Assembly (NCBI RefSeq): GCF_018130785.1
Contig: NZ_JAFCJT010000037.1
Span: 1 to 55,620 of the forward strand
Length of the DNA: 55,620 nucleotides
Source: Bradyrhizobium liaoningense
Lineage (GTDB): Bacteria; Pseudomonadota; Alphaproteobacteria; Rhizobiales; Xanthobacteraceae
Reading direction: 5' to 3'
A model generated the notes under the pieces. That model made no database searches, was not told the DNA's origin, and was given only the letters and a program-made list of their open reading frames with translations. Made by a program: the position numbers and the translations under genes. Below, in pieces: positions 1-9,260 of the stretch; positions within the stretch are counted from its first letter, which is position 1; every line of letters starts with the position of its first letter.

Positions 1-213
1 CCCTTGCACCCGCTCTTGGACAAGAAGGGCGAGTTGATCTTCTCGATGTGGATGCGGCCGTTGATCTGCTCGACGCCGGCGGCCAGCTCGAGGAGCTTGC
101 GCGCCGCGGCTTCCGGGTCAGCGTAGGGACGCGCCTCTGGCGCGCAGCGTTCAGGTCTGCCTTTGTCTGTGCAGTTGCGGCACTCGCGGGCTCTCGATTT
201 GGGGGCGGCTCAT
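1..213 (-). pseudogene. Partial small cysteine-containing protein, runs off left edge
   Basis: Reading the minus strand from an ATG at 213 gives a short start (MSRPQIES). One base out of frame, at about 187-193, it continues as an acidic, protein-like stretch with a CRNC motif and then DPEAAARKLLELAAGVEQI, which stays open to the left edge. The join needs a one-base change in a run of C. I do not recognise the family. Either this is a frameshifted gene or there is a base error; the 3' end lies outside the window. Confidence 0.35.
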
Positions 214-378
214 TGAGGTCTCGGGCCCACGGTGCGCCCAGATCGGGCAACAGACTTCGACGCGGCATGTTCTGAGCTGGAGCAGGCAGAGACAAGAGAG
301 ACGACAACAAGGGACATCCCCGTCCGGCCCAACATTTGAGTGATCCTGCTCATCAGGCGATCAACTTCCAGCGTGGCC

Positions 379-486
379 TTACTGGCGCCTGCGATCAGCT
401 CGAGTATCGAAATAGATGACCGCTGCGAATGTGGCGCCTAGAGCCAAAACGCTGACACAGCCGGTAATCAACACCACCACCATCAT
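379..486 (-). CDS. Possible 35-aa single-pass membrane peptide
   Basis: Tandem ATG codons at 486 and 483 open a 35-codon frame that ends in TAA. It encodes one hydrophobic helix (VVVLITGCVSVLALGATFAAV) followed by a positively charged tail (RADRRRQ), the layout of a single-pass membrane peptide. No convincing ribosome binding site is seen and the family is not recognised. It lies among decayed fragments, so it may itself be a remnant. Confidence 0.25.
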   Translation of the reverse strand: MMVVVLITGCVSVLALGATFAAVIYFDTRADRRRQ

Positions 487-556
487 AGCTGGATAAGTAT
501 TTCTACGGCGTCAGGGGTGCGCAATTCACGAATGATTAGCGCATGCAACAAGGCTG

Positions 557-590
557 GGCCCGCCATCGTGAACCGGCGGGCCTTTACTTT
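557..590 (+). terminator. Hairpin with T-rich tail
   Basis: A perfect 8-bp stem (GGCCCGCC at 557-564, GGCGGGCC at 575-582) with a 10-nt loop is followed by TTTACTTTT on the plus strand. This is a typical intrinsic terminator shape. No intact plus-strand gene precedes it, so it may be a relic. Confidence 0.4.
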
Positions 591-614
591 TCCACATCCT
601 CGACCCGCAGCGGC

Positions 615-940
615 TCACGCTCGTTCCGCGGCCCAAGCGATTGATAATTTTGACTCTAGCTTGCGCCGCGTTTCGATGCGGGCATGCGGCCCCAGAAAAT
701 CACCTTCGGCGACATGCGCGGCGCTGGCGTGCGCGGCGTCCTGGTCTATTGCGCGGGCTAGGGCTGTAGCCACAGCGTAACCCTCAGCGCCGATCGCTGG
801 CCCGATGACGTACGGCTGGCGCCGCCGCCGATGATCAGCGCGAGCAAGCCGGCAAGCGCGGCGCTCGCCCAGAACGGCGACAGCTTGACGCCGGCAAGCC
901 CGGCCAGCCGCACGATCGCCGCGATCACAGCGCCGCTCAT
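615..940 (-). pseudogene. Frameshifted small membrane protein, phage-like
   Basis: From the ATG at 940 the minus strand encodes MSGAVIAAIVRLAGLAG and a hydrophobic helix (FWASAALAGLLALIIGGGA). The protein-like reading then moves to another frame near 805-825 and continues with a hydrophilic helical tail (AVATALARAIDQDAAHASAA, later RIETRRKLESKLSIAWAAE), ending at a TGA at 615-617. A membrane anchor followed by a helical tail resembles phage spanin or holin-neighbour proteins, but I see no diagnostic motif. The ATG overlaps the stop of the preceding fragment (ATGA), as in a tight phage operon. The phage assignment is an inference from architecture. Confidence 0.35.
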
Positions 941-1225
941 GTGTTTTTCCCCGTGCGGCAGTCGGCGACGCGCTTGGCCTCGATCTTGTGCGCTACGAAC
1001 CAGATCAGCACGCCGAGGCCGGCGGTGATGGCGAGCACGACGACACCCGCGAGCAGCCAGGCGATCGCCGCCGGCGGAACGCCGAGCCCACGCGCAGCGT
1101 CATGCTGTACTGAAGTGGATGTCGAGCATCCCGACGGCGTCGCCGGCGATCTCTTGCTGCTCGATCGCCATGAGCTTGCCAACGCTGTGGCTCGGGTACA
1201 GACGCCCGGCGCCAATTCGGCTACC
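937..1225 (-). pseudogene. Remnants of two small proteins, phage-like island
   Basis: Two protein-like stretches lie here in different minus-strand frames. The upstream one reads IGAGRLYPSHSVGKLMAIEQ and on to a stop near 1108. The downstream one has a strong membrane helix (AIAWLLAGVVVLAITAGLGV) and ends KRVADCRTGKNT with a stop at 937-939 that overlaps the next ATG. Neither has an intact start in frame. They look like neighbouring genes of one decayed operon with the 615-940 fragment. No family is recognised. Confidence 0.3.
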
Positions 1226-1504
1226 GGGCTTAAGGCATCAAGAGCCAAATCCAGCGCAGGAATAGCTTTGTCGTCACAGGGAAGCATTCGGTGTTTCCCA
1301 TCTCCCCTAAATAAACCGGGCCGAGAACGACGAGTGTCCCCCGGTTGAAGACAATTGCGCGTGAGGTTCAGTCTTCGCAATCTGACATCGACCTACCGCG
1401 CAACAGGCCAACCGGAATTTGTGACTGTACTTGCAATAACTTCGGAAGAACGGTTTGTGCTGGTCTGTCAATACCGGCCCGCCATAGAGCGCTTTTCCTC
1501 GGAG

Positions 1505-1677
1505 TTACCCGCGGGAATATGAGGATGGATGGCTCTTGGCCATGTAGCGCACCGACTTAGTGACCTCGATCCTCTGGGCGTGCAGTATCGAGTTGGCGAC
1601 GCCTCGAAGGCGGCCCTGCCGAGCACGCGGATTTGCTCTTCCCCGGCATGGAGCCGGTCGAAGTTTTCAGGCCGCAT
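1505..1677 (-). pseudogene. Frameshifted small protein of unknown function
   Basis: An ATG at 1677 begins MRPENFDRLHAGEEQIRVLG. The protein-like reading continues one frame over as GVANSILHAQRIEVTKSVRY and ends with a TAA at 1505-1507. One missing base near 1605 would restore a protein of about 57 residues. Both halves look coding, since charged and hydrophobic residues alternate as in a helical protein. The family is unknown. It fits the general decay of the first 1.7 kb. Confidence 0.3.
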
Positions 1678-1878
1678 CTGAAGATTGATCGTGGAGTCGA
1701 TCGAAAGGCAGAGCTACCGGTCGGGAACTTTAGCCGCTCTGGCAGCCGACAGCGACGAAAAGTTACCGTGCGGGAACATTCAGGAGCAGCTGGCGCGATT
1801 CACGACAACGTGAATCCAAAACCTGTTGAGCCTTTCAGCCCTGTCGCCGACGTTCGCTCGAACGCAAGGAAACGTGCC

Positions 1879-2097
1879 ATGAAAGTGAGGCTGTACGACG
1901 TCGTTAAAGAGCTGGAGGAGGATGGCTTCAAGCTCTCTGTGAAGACGGAGGATCGCGACGTGCACTTGGTCGTTACGAAATCCCGTATAGATGGCGGCGA
2001 GGACCTCGTTGCGCGACTAAACCTCCACAATAACATTGTGGGCCCGCACGAGGAGTGGAATTTCTGGGAGAGGGTCGGCCTTTACTCGCGCGCATAG
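1879..2097 (+). CDS. Small hypothetical protein, 72 aa
   Basis: I chose the ATG at 1879 because AAGGA lies 9 bases upstream, while the longer frame to its left has no protein-like character. The 72-residue product starts MKVRLYDVVKELEEDGFKL and continues with alternating charged and hydrophobic residues suggesting beta strands (RDVHLVVTKSRI). It has no signal peptide, membrane helix or known motif. Its function is unknown. It is convergent with the GlcG-like gene and probably expressed alone. Confidence 0.55.
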   Translation: MKVRLYDVVKELEEDGFKLSVKTEDRDVHLVVTKSRIDGGEDLVARLNLHNNIVGPHEEWNFWERVGLYSRA

Positions 2098-2229
2098 AAG
2101 GCGGTCGGGTCGCCCTGCAGCTGAGCGGTGACTTGCTACTCATTACGTGCTTCAAACGGAGTGACATCACCCGCCGCCGAACTTTCGGCACCGACGCTCG
2201 CTTGTGCTCCGCTTCGTCGCGGTCGAGCG

Positions 2230-2658
2230 CTATCCAGCGTTGGCCTTCAGTCCTGCGGTCAAGATACCGGCCACGGCACAAGCCTCGTCATTGTCGGAGG
2301 TGTCGCCGGAGACGCCGACGGCGCCGAGCAGCGTTGCGCCATCCATGATCAGCACACCACCGGGGACCGGCACCAGTGCGCCCTTGGCGATAGTGTTCAC
2401 GGCGTCGATGAAATAGGCCTGCTCCTGCGCGCGCTGGAACAGCGCACGCGAGCCCATGCCCATCGCGAGCGCGCCATAGGCTTTGCCGTGAGCGATCTCG
2501 TGGCGCATCAGGCTGGTGCCGTCCTGCGCCGCGGCGATCTTGAGCACGCCGCGTGCGTCCAGGATGGTGACGACCAGCGGCTTGAGCTTGAGCTCGGTGG
2601 ACTTTGCGAAAGCGGCGTCGAGGATCTTGCGGGCGGTATCTAGCGTGAGGTCAGCCAT
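2230..2658 (-). CDS. glcG: GlcG/HbpS family heme-degrading-like protein
   Basis: This 142-residue protein matches the GlcG/HbpS (DUF336) family over its whole length. It starts MADLTLDTARKILDAAFAKS, has the family's central VVTILDARGVLKIAAAQDG strand-turn and ends with the typical GGVLIMDGATLLGAVGVSG-type glycine-rich segment. Family members bind heme or small ligands and often sit beside glycolate or hydroxyacid oxidases; the exact biochemical role is unclear. The start codon overlaps the last 8 bases of the upstream dehydrogenase gene, so the two are translationally coupled. It probably acts in the same pathway, perhaps as an accessory or ligand-binding protein. The family is secure and the function is not. 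Confidence 0.85.
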   Translation of the reverse strand: MADLTLDTARKILDAAFAKSTELKLKPLVVTILDARGVLKIAAAQDGTSLMRHEIAHGKAYGALAMGMGSRALFQRAQEQAYFIDAVNTIAKGALVPVPGGVLIMDGATLLGAVGVSGDTSDNDEACAVAGILTAGLKANAG

Positions 2659-5626
2659 GGCTGGTTTCCTTTTTAGTGTGAGAAGTGAAATTTGCTCCGG
2701 CGCGGTCGAGGCTCATCGCCAGCACGCGCGCGACGTGAAGCGCTTCGCGCTGGGCGCCGTCGTGGATCTGATGCCGGCAGGAGGTGCCGTCGGCAACGAC
2801 GAGTGTATTCGGGTCCGCGCGTCGCACGGCGGGCAGCAGCGACAGCTCGGCCATCTCGATCGAGGCGTCATAGGTCTCAGTGCCGTAACCGAAGGCGCCG
2901 GCCATGCCGCAACAGCTCGACTCGATGGTCTCGACCTTCAGTCCGGGGACGAGGCGCAACACCTGTTCGACCGGCTTGAAGGCGCCAAAGGATTTTTGGT
3001 GGCAATGGCCATGCACGACGGCCTTGTCGGCGACGGTGCCGAGCGACAGTTGCAGCCGGCCGGCCTCGGCCTCGCGCACCAGGAATTCCTCGAAAGTCAG
3101 TGCGTGGGCGCCGACGGCCTTGGCATCGTTGTCCTTGCGCAGCGAAGAAAGCTCGTCGCGGAGCGTCAGCAGGCAGCTCGGCTCGAGGCCGATGATCGGC
3201 ACACCGCGCGCGGCAAAGGGCGCGAACGCGGCCACCAGTCGGTCGAGCTCGGTCCTGGCTTCGTCGACGAGACCGGCTGAGAGGAAGGTGCGGCCGCAGC
3301 AGAGCGGGCGACTGCCGCTCGCAGGCTCGGGCAGATGCACGCGATAGTCGCCCGCCGTGAGGACGCGGAGCGCGGCGTCGAGATTTTCGCGCTCGTAGAT
3401 GCGATTGAAAGTGTCCGTGAACAACACGACTTCGCGGCCGGTCTCCGGCCCGACCGCTTCCGCGGGCGGCACGAACACATCGCTGCGGAAGGCGGGCAGG
3501 GCGCGCTGCGCGCTGATGCCGGCAAAACGCTCGAACAGGTTTCGCAGCAGCGGGCTGCGGTTGCGCAAATTGGCGAGTGGCGCGAGGCGCGACGCAAGGG
3601 CGGCATAGCGCGGGAGATAGCCGACCAGGCGGTCGCGCAGCGTCAGGCCGCGCGATGCGGCGCGGGCGGCGAGCACCTCGATCTTCATCTTGGCCATGTC
3701 GACACCGGTCGGGCATTCATGGCGGCAGGCCTTGCAGGAGACGCAGAGTTTCAACGTCTCCATCATCTCGTCGGACGAGAGCGCATCGGGGCCGAGTTGG
3801 CCGGAGATCGCGAGGCGGAGCGTGTTGGCACGACCTCGCGTGACGTCCTTCTCGTTCCGGGTGGCGCGATAGGACGGGCACATCACGCCGCCTTCGAGCT
3901 TGCGGCAAGCGCCGTTGTTGTTGCACATCTCGACCGCGCCCTGAAAGCCGCCGCCCGCGCCGGGATAAGCCGACCAGTCGAGCTTCGTCTTCAACTCGTT
4001 GACGCGATAGTCCGGCCGGTAGCGGAACAGCGAACGGTCGTCCATCCGGGGCGCATCGACGATCTTGCCGGGGTTGAGGACGCCGTCGGGATCGAAGCGT
4101 TGCTTCACCTCCCTGAAGTCGGCGACGAGACGCTCGCCGAACATCGTCTCGTGAAATTCGGAGCGCACCAGGCCGTCGCCATGCTCGCCGGAATGCGAGC
4201 CCTTGTACTCGCGCACCAGCGCGAAGGCCTCTTCGGCGATGGCGCGCATCGCCTTGACGTCCTTCTCCAGCTTGAGGTTCAGCACCGGGCGCACATGCAG
4301 GCAGCCTTCGGAGGCATGTGCGTACATCGTGCCGCTGGTGCCGTGCTTGGCGAAGACCTCGCCCAGCCGCGCGGTGTAGTCGGCCAGATGCGGCAGCGGC
4401 ACGGCGCAGTCCTCGACGAAGGAGACCGGCTTGCCCTCCTGCTTCATCGACATCATGACGTTGAGGCCGGCGGCGCGGAAATCGGCGATGCCACTCTGGA
4501 GTGCGGGCTCGGTAATCTCGACCACGCCGCCCCATTTGCGCTTGTCGTTGTTCCAGCCGAAGCCGAGATCGCCCATCAACTCGCCGAGTTGTTTTAGGCG
4601 CAGAAGATTATCCGCCTGGTCTTCCTCGGCGAACTCGACCACCAGCACCGCGTCCGGATCGCCCTTGATGGCGGCAGAGATGATCGGCCTGAACATCGCG
4701 ATGTCGCGACCGAGCGCGAGCATGGTGCGGTCGACCAGCTCGACCGCGATCGGCTTGAGCTTGACCAGGTGCTGGGCGGCGTCCATCGCCTCGTAGAAGC
4801 TACCGAAATGGCAGATGCCGAGCGCCTTGTTGCGAATGACAGGCCACAGCTTCAGCTCGACCTTGGTGGTGAAGGCGAGGGTGCCTTCGGAGCCGACCAG
4901 GAGATGCGCCATGTTGTTGCGCGCATTGCGCGGCACCAGCGCATCGAGATTGTAGCCGCCGACACGGCGCTGCACCTTGGGAAAGCGTGCGGTGATCTCG
5001 TCGGCCTCGCGGGCGCCGAGATCGAGCATGTCGCGGAACAGGGCTCGCGCGCTGTCGTTCGCATCGAGATCGGAGAGATCGCGCGACACCTCGCCGTAGC
5101 GGCCCAGCGTGCCGTCGGCGAGCGCCGCCTCCATCGACAGCGTGTTGTCGCGCATGGTGCCGTAGCGAAGCGAGCGGCCGCCGCAGGAATTGTTGCCGGC
5201 CATGCCGCCGATGGTGGCGCGGGAGGCCGTGGAGACGTCGACCGGAAACCACAAGCCGTGCTTCTTAAGCTGGCGGTTGAGGTCGTCGAGGACAATGCCG
5301 GGCTCGACCACGCAGGTACGGCCCCCGACATCGAGCGACAGGATGCGGTTCAGGTGCTTCGAGAGATCGACCACGAGCCCGTCATTGACGGTCTGGCCGC
5401 ACTGCGAGGTGCCGCCGCCGCGCGGGGTGACCTTCAAGCCCTCGTCGCGGGCGATCGCCAGTGCCCGCAGCGCCTCGTCCATGGTCTTGGGAGCGACCAC
5501 GCCCGCCGGCATGATCTGGTAGAACGAGGCGTCGGTGGCGTAGCGGCCGCGGCTAAAGCCGTCGAACAGGACGTCGCCGGTCATTTCCGCGCGCAGGCGC
5601 CGTTCGAGCGAGGAGGCGTTTGTCAT
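2651..5626 (-). CDS. FAD-binding and Fe-S D-2-hydroxyacid dehydrogenase, YdiJ type
   Basis: The 991-residue protein fuses a flavin oxidase to an iron-sulfur module, as in E. coli YdiJ (a D-2-hydroxyglutarate dehydrogenase of about 1018 aa) or a joined GlcD-GlcF. Residues about 35-270 form the FAD_binding_4 domain, with PRGGGTSQCG near residue 68. A FAD-oxidase C-terminal domain follows, with HASEGCLHVRP and SGEHGDG. Two cysteine clusters lie near residue 565 (CNNNGAC) and residue 626 (CVSCKACRHECP), and two CCG domains (LCCGRTF, SSCCGMAGAFGYG) complete the Fe-S part. It should oxidise a D-2-hydroxy acid to the 2-oxo acid and pass electrons to a membrane carrier. The substrate cannot be read from the sequence. 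It is first in a unit with GlcG and lies downstream of the GntR regulator gene, which is transcribed in the same direction. Confidence 0.88.
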   Translation of the reverse strand: MTNASSLERRLRAEMTGDVLFDGFSRGRYATDASFYQIMPAGVVAPKTMDEALRALAIARDEGLKVTPRGGGTSQCGQTVNDGLVVDLSKHLNRILSLDVGGRTCVVEPGIVLDDLNRQLKKHGLWFPVDVSTASRATIGGMAGNNSCGGRSLRYGTMRDNTLSMEAALADGTLGRYGEVSRDLSDLDANDSARALFRDMLDLGAREADEITARFPKVQRRVGGYNLDALVPRNARNNMAHLLVGSEGTLAFTTKVELKLWPVIRNKALGICHFGSFYEAMDAAQHLVKLKPIAVELVDRTMLALGRDIAMFRPIISAAIKGDPDAVLVVEFAEEDQADNLLRLKQLGELMGDLGFGWNNDKRKWGGVVEITEPALQSGIADFRAAGLNVMMSMKQEGKPVSFVEDCAVPLPHLADYTARLGEVFAKHGTSGTMYAHASEGCLHVRPVLNLKLEKDVKAMRAIAEEAFALVREYKGSHSGEHGDGLVRSEFHETMFGERLVADFREVKQRFDPDGVLNPGKIVDAPRMDDRSLFRYRPDYRVNELKTKLDWSAYPGAGGGFQGAVEMCNNNGACRKLEGGVMCPSYRATRNEKDVTRGRANTLRLAISGQLGPDALSSDEMMETLKLCVSCKACRHECPTGVDMAKMKIEVLAARAASRGLTLRDRLVGYLPRYAALASRLAPLANLRNRSPLLRNLFERFAGISAQRALPAFRSDVFVPPAEAVGPETGREVVLFTDTFNRIYERENLDAALRVLTAGDYRVHLPEPASGSRPLCCGRTFLSAGLVDEARTELDRLVAAFAPFAARGVPIIGLEPSCLLTLRDELSSLRKDNDAKAVGAHALTFEEFLVREAEAGRLQLSLGTVADKAVVHGHCHQKSFGAFKPVEQVLRLVPGLKVETIESSCCGMAGAFGYGTETYDASIEMAELSLLPAVRRADPNTLVVADGTSCRHQIHDGAQREALHVARVLAMSLDRAGANFTSHTKKETSHG

Positions 5627-5730
5627 CCCTGATCCCGGACTGATCCAACGGGGCGCACGCCCGATTTGGTATTCATTCTTATTTCCTATCGATTATATTA
5701 TGAACGCAAACTGAGCAAGCCGGCCGCCCT

Positions 5731-6477
5731 TCAGGGCGAGGCCGGCGCGTTCTCCTGGGGTTCGGTCAGGTGCTCGATCGCGGCGACCCGCTTGTTGCGC
5801 AGGTGCTGGAACAGGATGTCGCTGAGCTCGCTGCCGGCGCGGCGGCGCAGGGCGTCGAGGATGGCCTCGTGCTCGCGCATCGCCTCCGCCCAGCGCTGCC
5901 GCTTGCGGGCGAAATTGGCGGAGTAGCGTACGCGGCGAATACGTCCGGCGAAGTTGGTGTAGGCGGTCTTCAGCGTCTCGTTGCGCGCGGCCGCGACGAT
6001 GCTCTCGTGGATGCGCTGGTTGGTCTGGAAGTAACCGTGCATATCGCGGTGCAGGTAGTGCCCATACATCTCGTAATGCAGCTGCTCGATCGCGGTGATT
6101 TCCTCATCCGTAATGGCCTCGCAGGCCAAGCGCCCGGCAAGGCTCTCCAGTCCTGCCATGACATCGAACAGCTCTTCCAGATCGCGCTGGCTGAGCTGAC
6201 GTACCCGCGCGCCGCGGTTGGGCAAAAGCTCGATCAGGCCCTCGGCAGCGAGCACTTTTAGCGCCTCGCGCAAGGGTGTGCGGGAGATGCCGAGCATCTC
6301 GCAGAGCTGCCGCTCGGGAACGCGCGCGCCGTCGGGAATATTGCCCTCGACCACATAGTCGCGCAGCCGCAGCAGGATCTCGCCGTGAAGCGATGACTCC
6401 TGGCGGTCGCCGCCATTGTCTGCCGGCGGGGCTAAGGGAATCCCGGTGTCGGGAATCGTGGATTTCATTTGCAGCAC
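5731..6477 (-). CDS. GntR-family transcriptional regulator, FadR/FCD subfamily
   Basis: This 248-residue regulator has an N-terminal winged helix (about 30-100), with the GntR signature VPERQLCEMLGISRTPLREA and LIELLPNRGARV. A C-terminal all-helical FCD domain covers about 105-235. FCD regulators sense organic acids, often through a metal site, and usually repress adjacent catabolic operons. The gene lies between the dehydrogenase unit on the same strand and the divergent aminotransferase operon, so it most likely controls both. The start ATG at 6477 leaves a 125-bp divergent promoter region. The effector is unknown and is probably the pathway's hydroxy- or amino-acid. Confidence 0.9.
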   Translation of the reverse strand: MLQMKSTIPDTGIPLAPPADNGGDRQESSLHGEILLRLRDYVVEGNIPDGARVPERQLCEMLGISRTPLREALKVLAAEGLIELLPNRGARVRQLSQRDLEELFDVMAGLESLAGRLACEAITDEEITAIEQLHYEMYGHYLHRDMHGYFQTNQRIHESIVAAARNETLKTAYTNFAGRIRRVRYSANFARKRQRWAEAMREHEAILDALRRRAGSELSDILFQHLRNKRVAAIEHLTEPQENAPASP

Positions 6478-6602
6478 AATAGTTTGCCTGTTTGGTCGCG
6501 TCGATGTTCACAAATCGCATACCAAAAATCGATTGAAAGGACAAAAAATGAATGCAAAATAGGCGGCGAAGCCGGTCAGAGCTCGCCGACAGGGAGGTTT
6601 TC
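6478..6602. promoter_or_regulatory. Divergent promoter region with TTTGGTAT-like motif
   Basis: This gap separates the GntR gene from the first aminotransferase gene. It contains GCATACCAAA at 6517-6526, whose reverse complement is TTTGGTATGC. A similar TTTGGTATTC occurs at 5665-5674 just upstream of the dehydrogenase gene, and TTTGGT also occurs at 6491-6496. A motif shared by the two controlled promoters would fit an operator for the neighbouring GntR protein. This is inference from position and similarity only. Confidence 0.35.
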
Positions 6603-7805
6603 GTGCATCAGGGACGCCATTTCCTTCAGATTCCAGGCCCGAGCCCGGTCCCAGAGCGCGTCCTGCGCGCCATGGACATGCCCGTGATCGACCACCGGAG
6701 TGCGGAATTCGGCGAGCTCGGCCGCGCCGTGCTCGAGGGCAGCCAGAAGATTTTCCAGACCGCCGGCCCGGTCGTGATCTTCCCCTCGTCGGGGACTGGC
6801 GCCTGGGAGGCCGCGATCGTCAACACGCTGTCGCCGGGCGACAGGGTGCTAATGGTCGAGACCGGTCATTTCGCCACCCTGTGGCGCCAGATGGCCGGCC
6901 GTTTCGGCATCGAGGTCGATTTCGTGCCCGGCGACTGGCGTCGCGGCGCCGACCCGGCCGTGGTCGAAGCAAAGCTCACCGAGGACAAGGCACGCGCGAT
7001 CAAGGCCGTAATGGTCGTGCATAACGAGACTTCGACGGGGGCGACCAGTCGCATCGCCGCGATCCGCGCCGCGATCGACCGCACGGGCCATTCCGCGCTG
7101 CTGATGGTGGACACCATCTCCTCGCTCGGCTCGGTCGACTACCGCCACGACGAGTGGAAGGTCGATGTCAGCGTGAGTTGCTCGCAGAAGGGTTTCATGT
7201 TGCCGCCCGGCCTCGGCTTCAACGCGATCTCGGAGAAGGCCCGCACGGCTGCGAAGACCAACAAGATGCCGCGCTCCTATTTCGATTGGGAGGAAATGCT
7301 CAAGCCCAATGCAAAGGGCTTCTTCCCCTACACGCCGGCGACCAATCTGCTCTACGGCCTGCGCGAGGCGATCGCGATGCTGCTCGAAGAGGGGCTCGAC
7401 AACGTGTTCGCGCGCCATCAGCGGCTGGCCGCCGCGACGCGTGCCGCGGTCAATCACTGGGGCCTCGAGATCCTCTGCCAGGAGCCTTCTGAGTTCTCGC
7501 CGGTGCTCACCGCGGTGTTGATGCCGCCGGGCCACGACGCCGATCAGTTCCGCAAGATCCTGCTCGACAATTACAACATGTCGCTCGGCTCGGGCCTGTC
7601 GAAGGTTGCCGGAAAAGTGTTCCGCATTGGCCATCTCGGCGAATGCAACGCGCTCACCCTGCTCGGCGCGCTCACCGGCGTGGAGATGGGTCTGTCGGTT
7701 GCTGGCGTGCCGCACCGCTCCGGCGGGGTCGACGTCGCGATGAAGCTCCTGGAGCAGCGCCCGCAGGGCAATTCCTCGCCGCATCTCAAGGTGGTTGGCA
7801 CCTAA
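6603..7805 (+). CDS. Class-V PLP aminotransferase, serine-glyoxylate type (copy 1)
   Basis: The product is a fold-type I, class-V aminotransferase like serine-glyoxylate or alanine-glyoxylate aminotransferase. I start it at GTG 6603 because AGGGAGG lies 5 bases upstream and the N-terminus then matches the second copy (VHQGRHFLQIPGPSPVPERV), giving 400 residues. The PLP lysine is in SCSQKGFMLPPG, and SSGTGAWEAA and HNETSTG are the conserved cofactor and substrate segments. The family transfers amino groups from serine, alanine or similar amino acids to glyoxylate or another 2-oxo acid. It is the first gene of the operon divergent from the GntR regulator. The paralogue at 9261 is similar throughout, so the two may have different substrates or arose by recent duplication. 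Confidence 0.88.
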   Translation: MHQGRHFLQIPGPSPVPERVLRAMDMPVIDHRSAEFGELGRAVLEGSQKIFQTAGPVVIFPSSGTGAWEAAIVNTLSPGDRVLMVETGHFATLWRQMAGRFGIEVDFVPGDWRRGADPAVVEAKLTEDKARAIKAVMVVHNETSTGATSRIAAIRAAIDRTGHSALLMVDTISSLGSVDYRHDEWKVDVSVSCSQKGFMLPPGLGFNAISEKARTAAKTNKMPRSYFDWEEMLKPNAKGFFPYTPATNLLYGLREAIAMLLEEGLDNVFARHQRLAAATRAAVNHWGLEILCQEPSEFSPVLTAVLMPPGHDADQFRKILLDNYNMSLGSGLSKVAGKVFRIGHLGECNALTLLGALTGVEMGLSVAGVPHRSGGVDVAMKLLEQRPQGNSSPHLKVVGT

Positions 7806-7884
7806 ATCGCGCGGGGCAGGCGGGCGACAATCATAGCAATTCCGCAGGGGGGAGATAGGAGTTCGGTTCAAGGCCACGCATGTC

Positions 7885-9134
7885 GTGCTGGCGAAGCTGT
7901 GCGCGATGTATTTCATCACCTATGTCGACCGGGTGAACATCGGCACCGCCGCGAGCGAGATCCAGAAGGAGCTGGGTCTGTCGAACACACAGCTTGGCCT
8001 CGTCTTCTCCGCCTTCGCCTACCCCTATCTGCTGTTCCAGGTGATCGGCGGCTGGGTCGGCGATCGTTTCGGGCCGAAGACGCTGTTCTGGTGCGGTATG
8101 ATCTGGGCGGTGGCGACCATCTCGACCGGCTTCGTCAACGGTCTTGCCGCGCTGTTCGTCGCGCGCTTCGCGCTCGGCTTCGGCGAGGGCGCGACATTCC
8201 CGGCCGCAACGCGCGCAATGCAATATTGGACACCGGCGAACCGCCGCGGTTTTGCGCAGGGACTGACCCATTCCTTCGCGCGGCTCGCCAATGCCGTGAC
8301 GCCGCCCGTCGTCGCGCTGTTGATCCTGTGGCTGACCTGGCGCGGCGCGTTCGTCGTTCTCGGCTTCGTCAGCCTCGTCTGGGGCGTCGTCTGGGTCTGG
8401 TACTTCCGCAACGAGCCAAAGGAGCACGTCTCGATCACGGAAGCCGAACTCGCCGCGCTGCCGCCGCGCCCGACCGGCGAGCGGCCGCGCGTGCCATGGG
8501 GCCCGCTGCTCGGCCGGATGTGGCCGGTGACGCTGACCTATTTCTGCTACGGCTGGTGCCTGTGGCTCTATCTCAACTGGCTGCCGCTGTTCTTCAAGAA
8601 CAACTACAATCTCGACATCAAGAACTCGGCGCTGTTCGCCTCCTTCGTCTTCTTCGCCGGCGTGGTCGGCGACAGTGTCGGCGGCGTGCTCTCGGACAAG
8701 ATCCTCGATCGCACCGGCAATGTCCGCCTGGCGCGGCTGAAGTCACCGTTGCGGGATTTACGGGGGCTCTGCTCTCGCTGTTTCCGATCCTGTTCGTCCA
8801 CGACATCACGATCGTCGCGCTGTGCCTGTCGGCCGGCTTCTTCTGCGCCGAGTTGGTCATCGGCCCGAGGTGGTCGATCCCGATGGACATCGCCCCGAAA
8901 TACTCCGGCACCGCCTCGGGACTCATGAACACCGGCTCGGCCTTCGCCGCCATCGTCTCCCCGCTCGTTGCCGGCTTCGTGATCGACGCGACCGGCAACT
9001 GGTACCTGCCGTTCCTGATGTCGATGGGGCTGCTGCTGCTCGGCGGCTTTTCCGCCTTCCTGATGCATCCGGAGCGCCCGTTCACCGAGGCCGAGGGGCG
9101 CCTGCCGGTCGGAAGGGTGGTGGCAGCAGAGTAG
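7885..9134 (+). pseudogene. MFS transporter (anion:cation symporter type), frameshifted
   Basis: Two frames together encode a complete 12-helix major facilitator of the ACS type. The first runs from about 7885 to 8745 (CAMYFITYVDRVNIGTAASE, then GGWVGDRFGPKTLFW). The second carries the rest (VTVAGFTGALLSLFPILF to GRVVAAE) to the stop at 9134. The switch lies at about 8741-8750 and needs one added base. The first in-frame start is GTG 7885, but homologous sequence begins slightly upstream (RFKATHVVLAKL), so the true start is unclear. ACS members import carboxylates or sugar acids. Placed between two paralogous aminotransferase genes, it probably served uptake of the same substrate. It is either a recent pseudogene or a base error. 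Confidence 0.75.
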
Positions 9135-9260
9135 GGGAAGCGCGCCCCGGGCGAGGGCCGCTGGTTATGCATGGGAGGCGTCTTAAGGAGAGGGGACAAG
9201 CCGGTCAAATGGTGCTATTCGGCGCCCATCAAAACTAAGGCTAGACCGGGAAGGACGCCG

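Noticed and set aside
3335..4597. Long plus-strand open frame of 420 codons inside the dehydrogenase gene
   Set aside because: It is the opposite-strand shadow of the well-supported 991-residue gene; its product is compositionally odd and matches no family.
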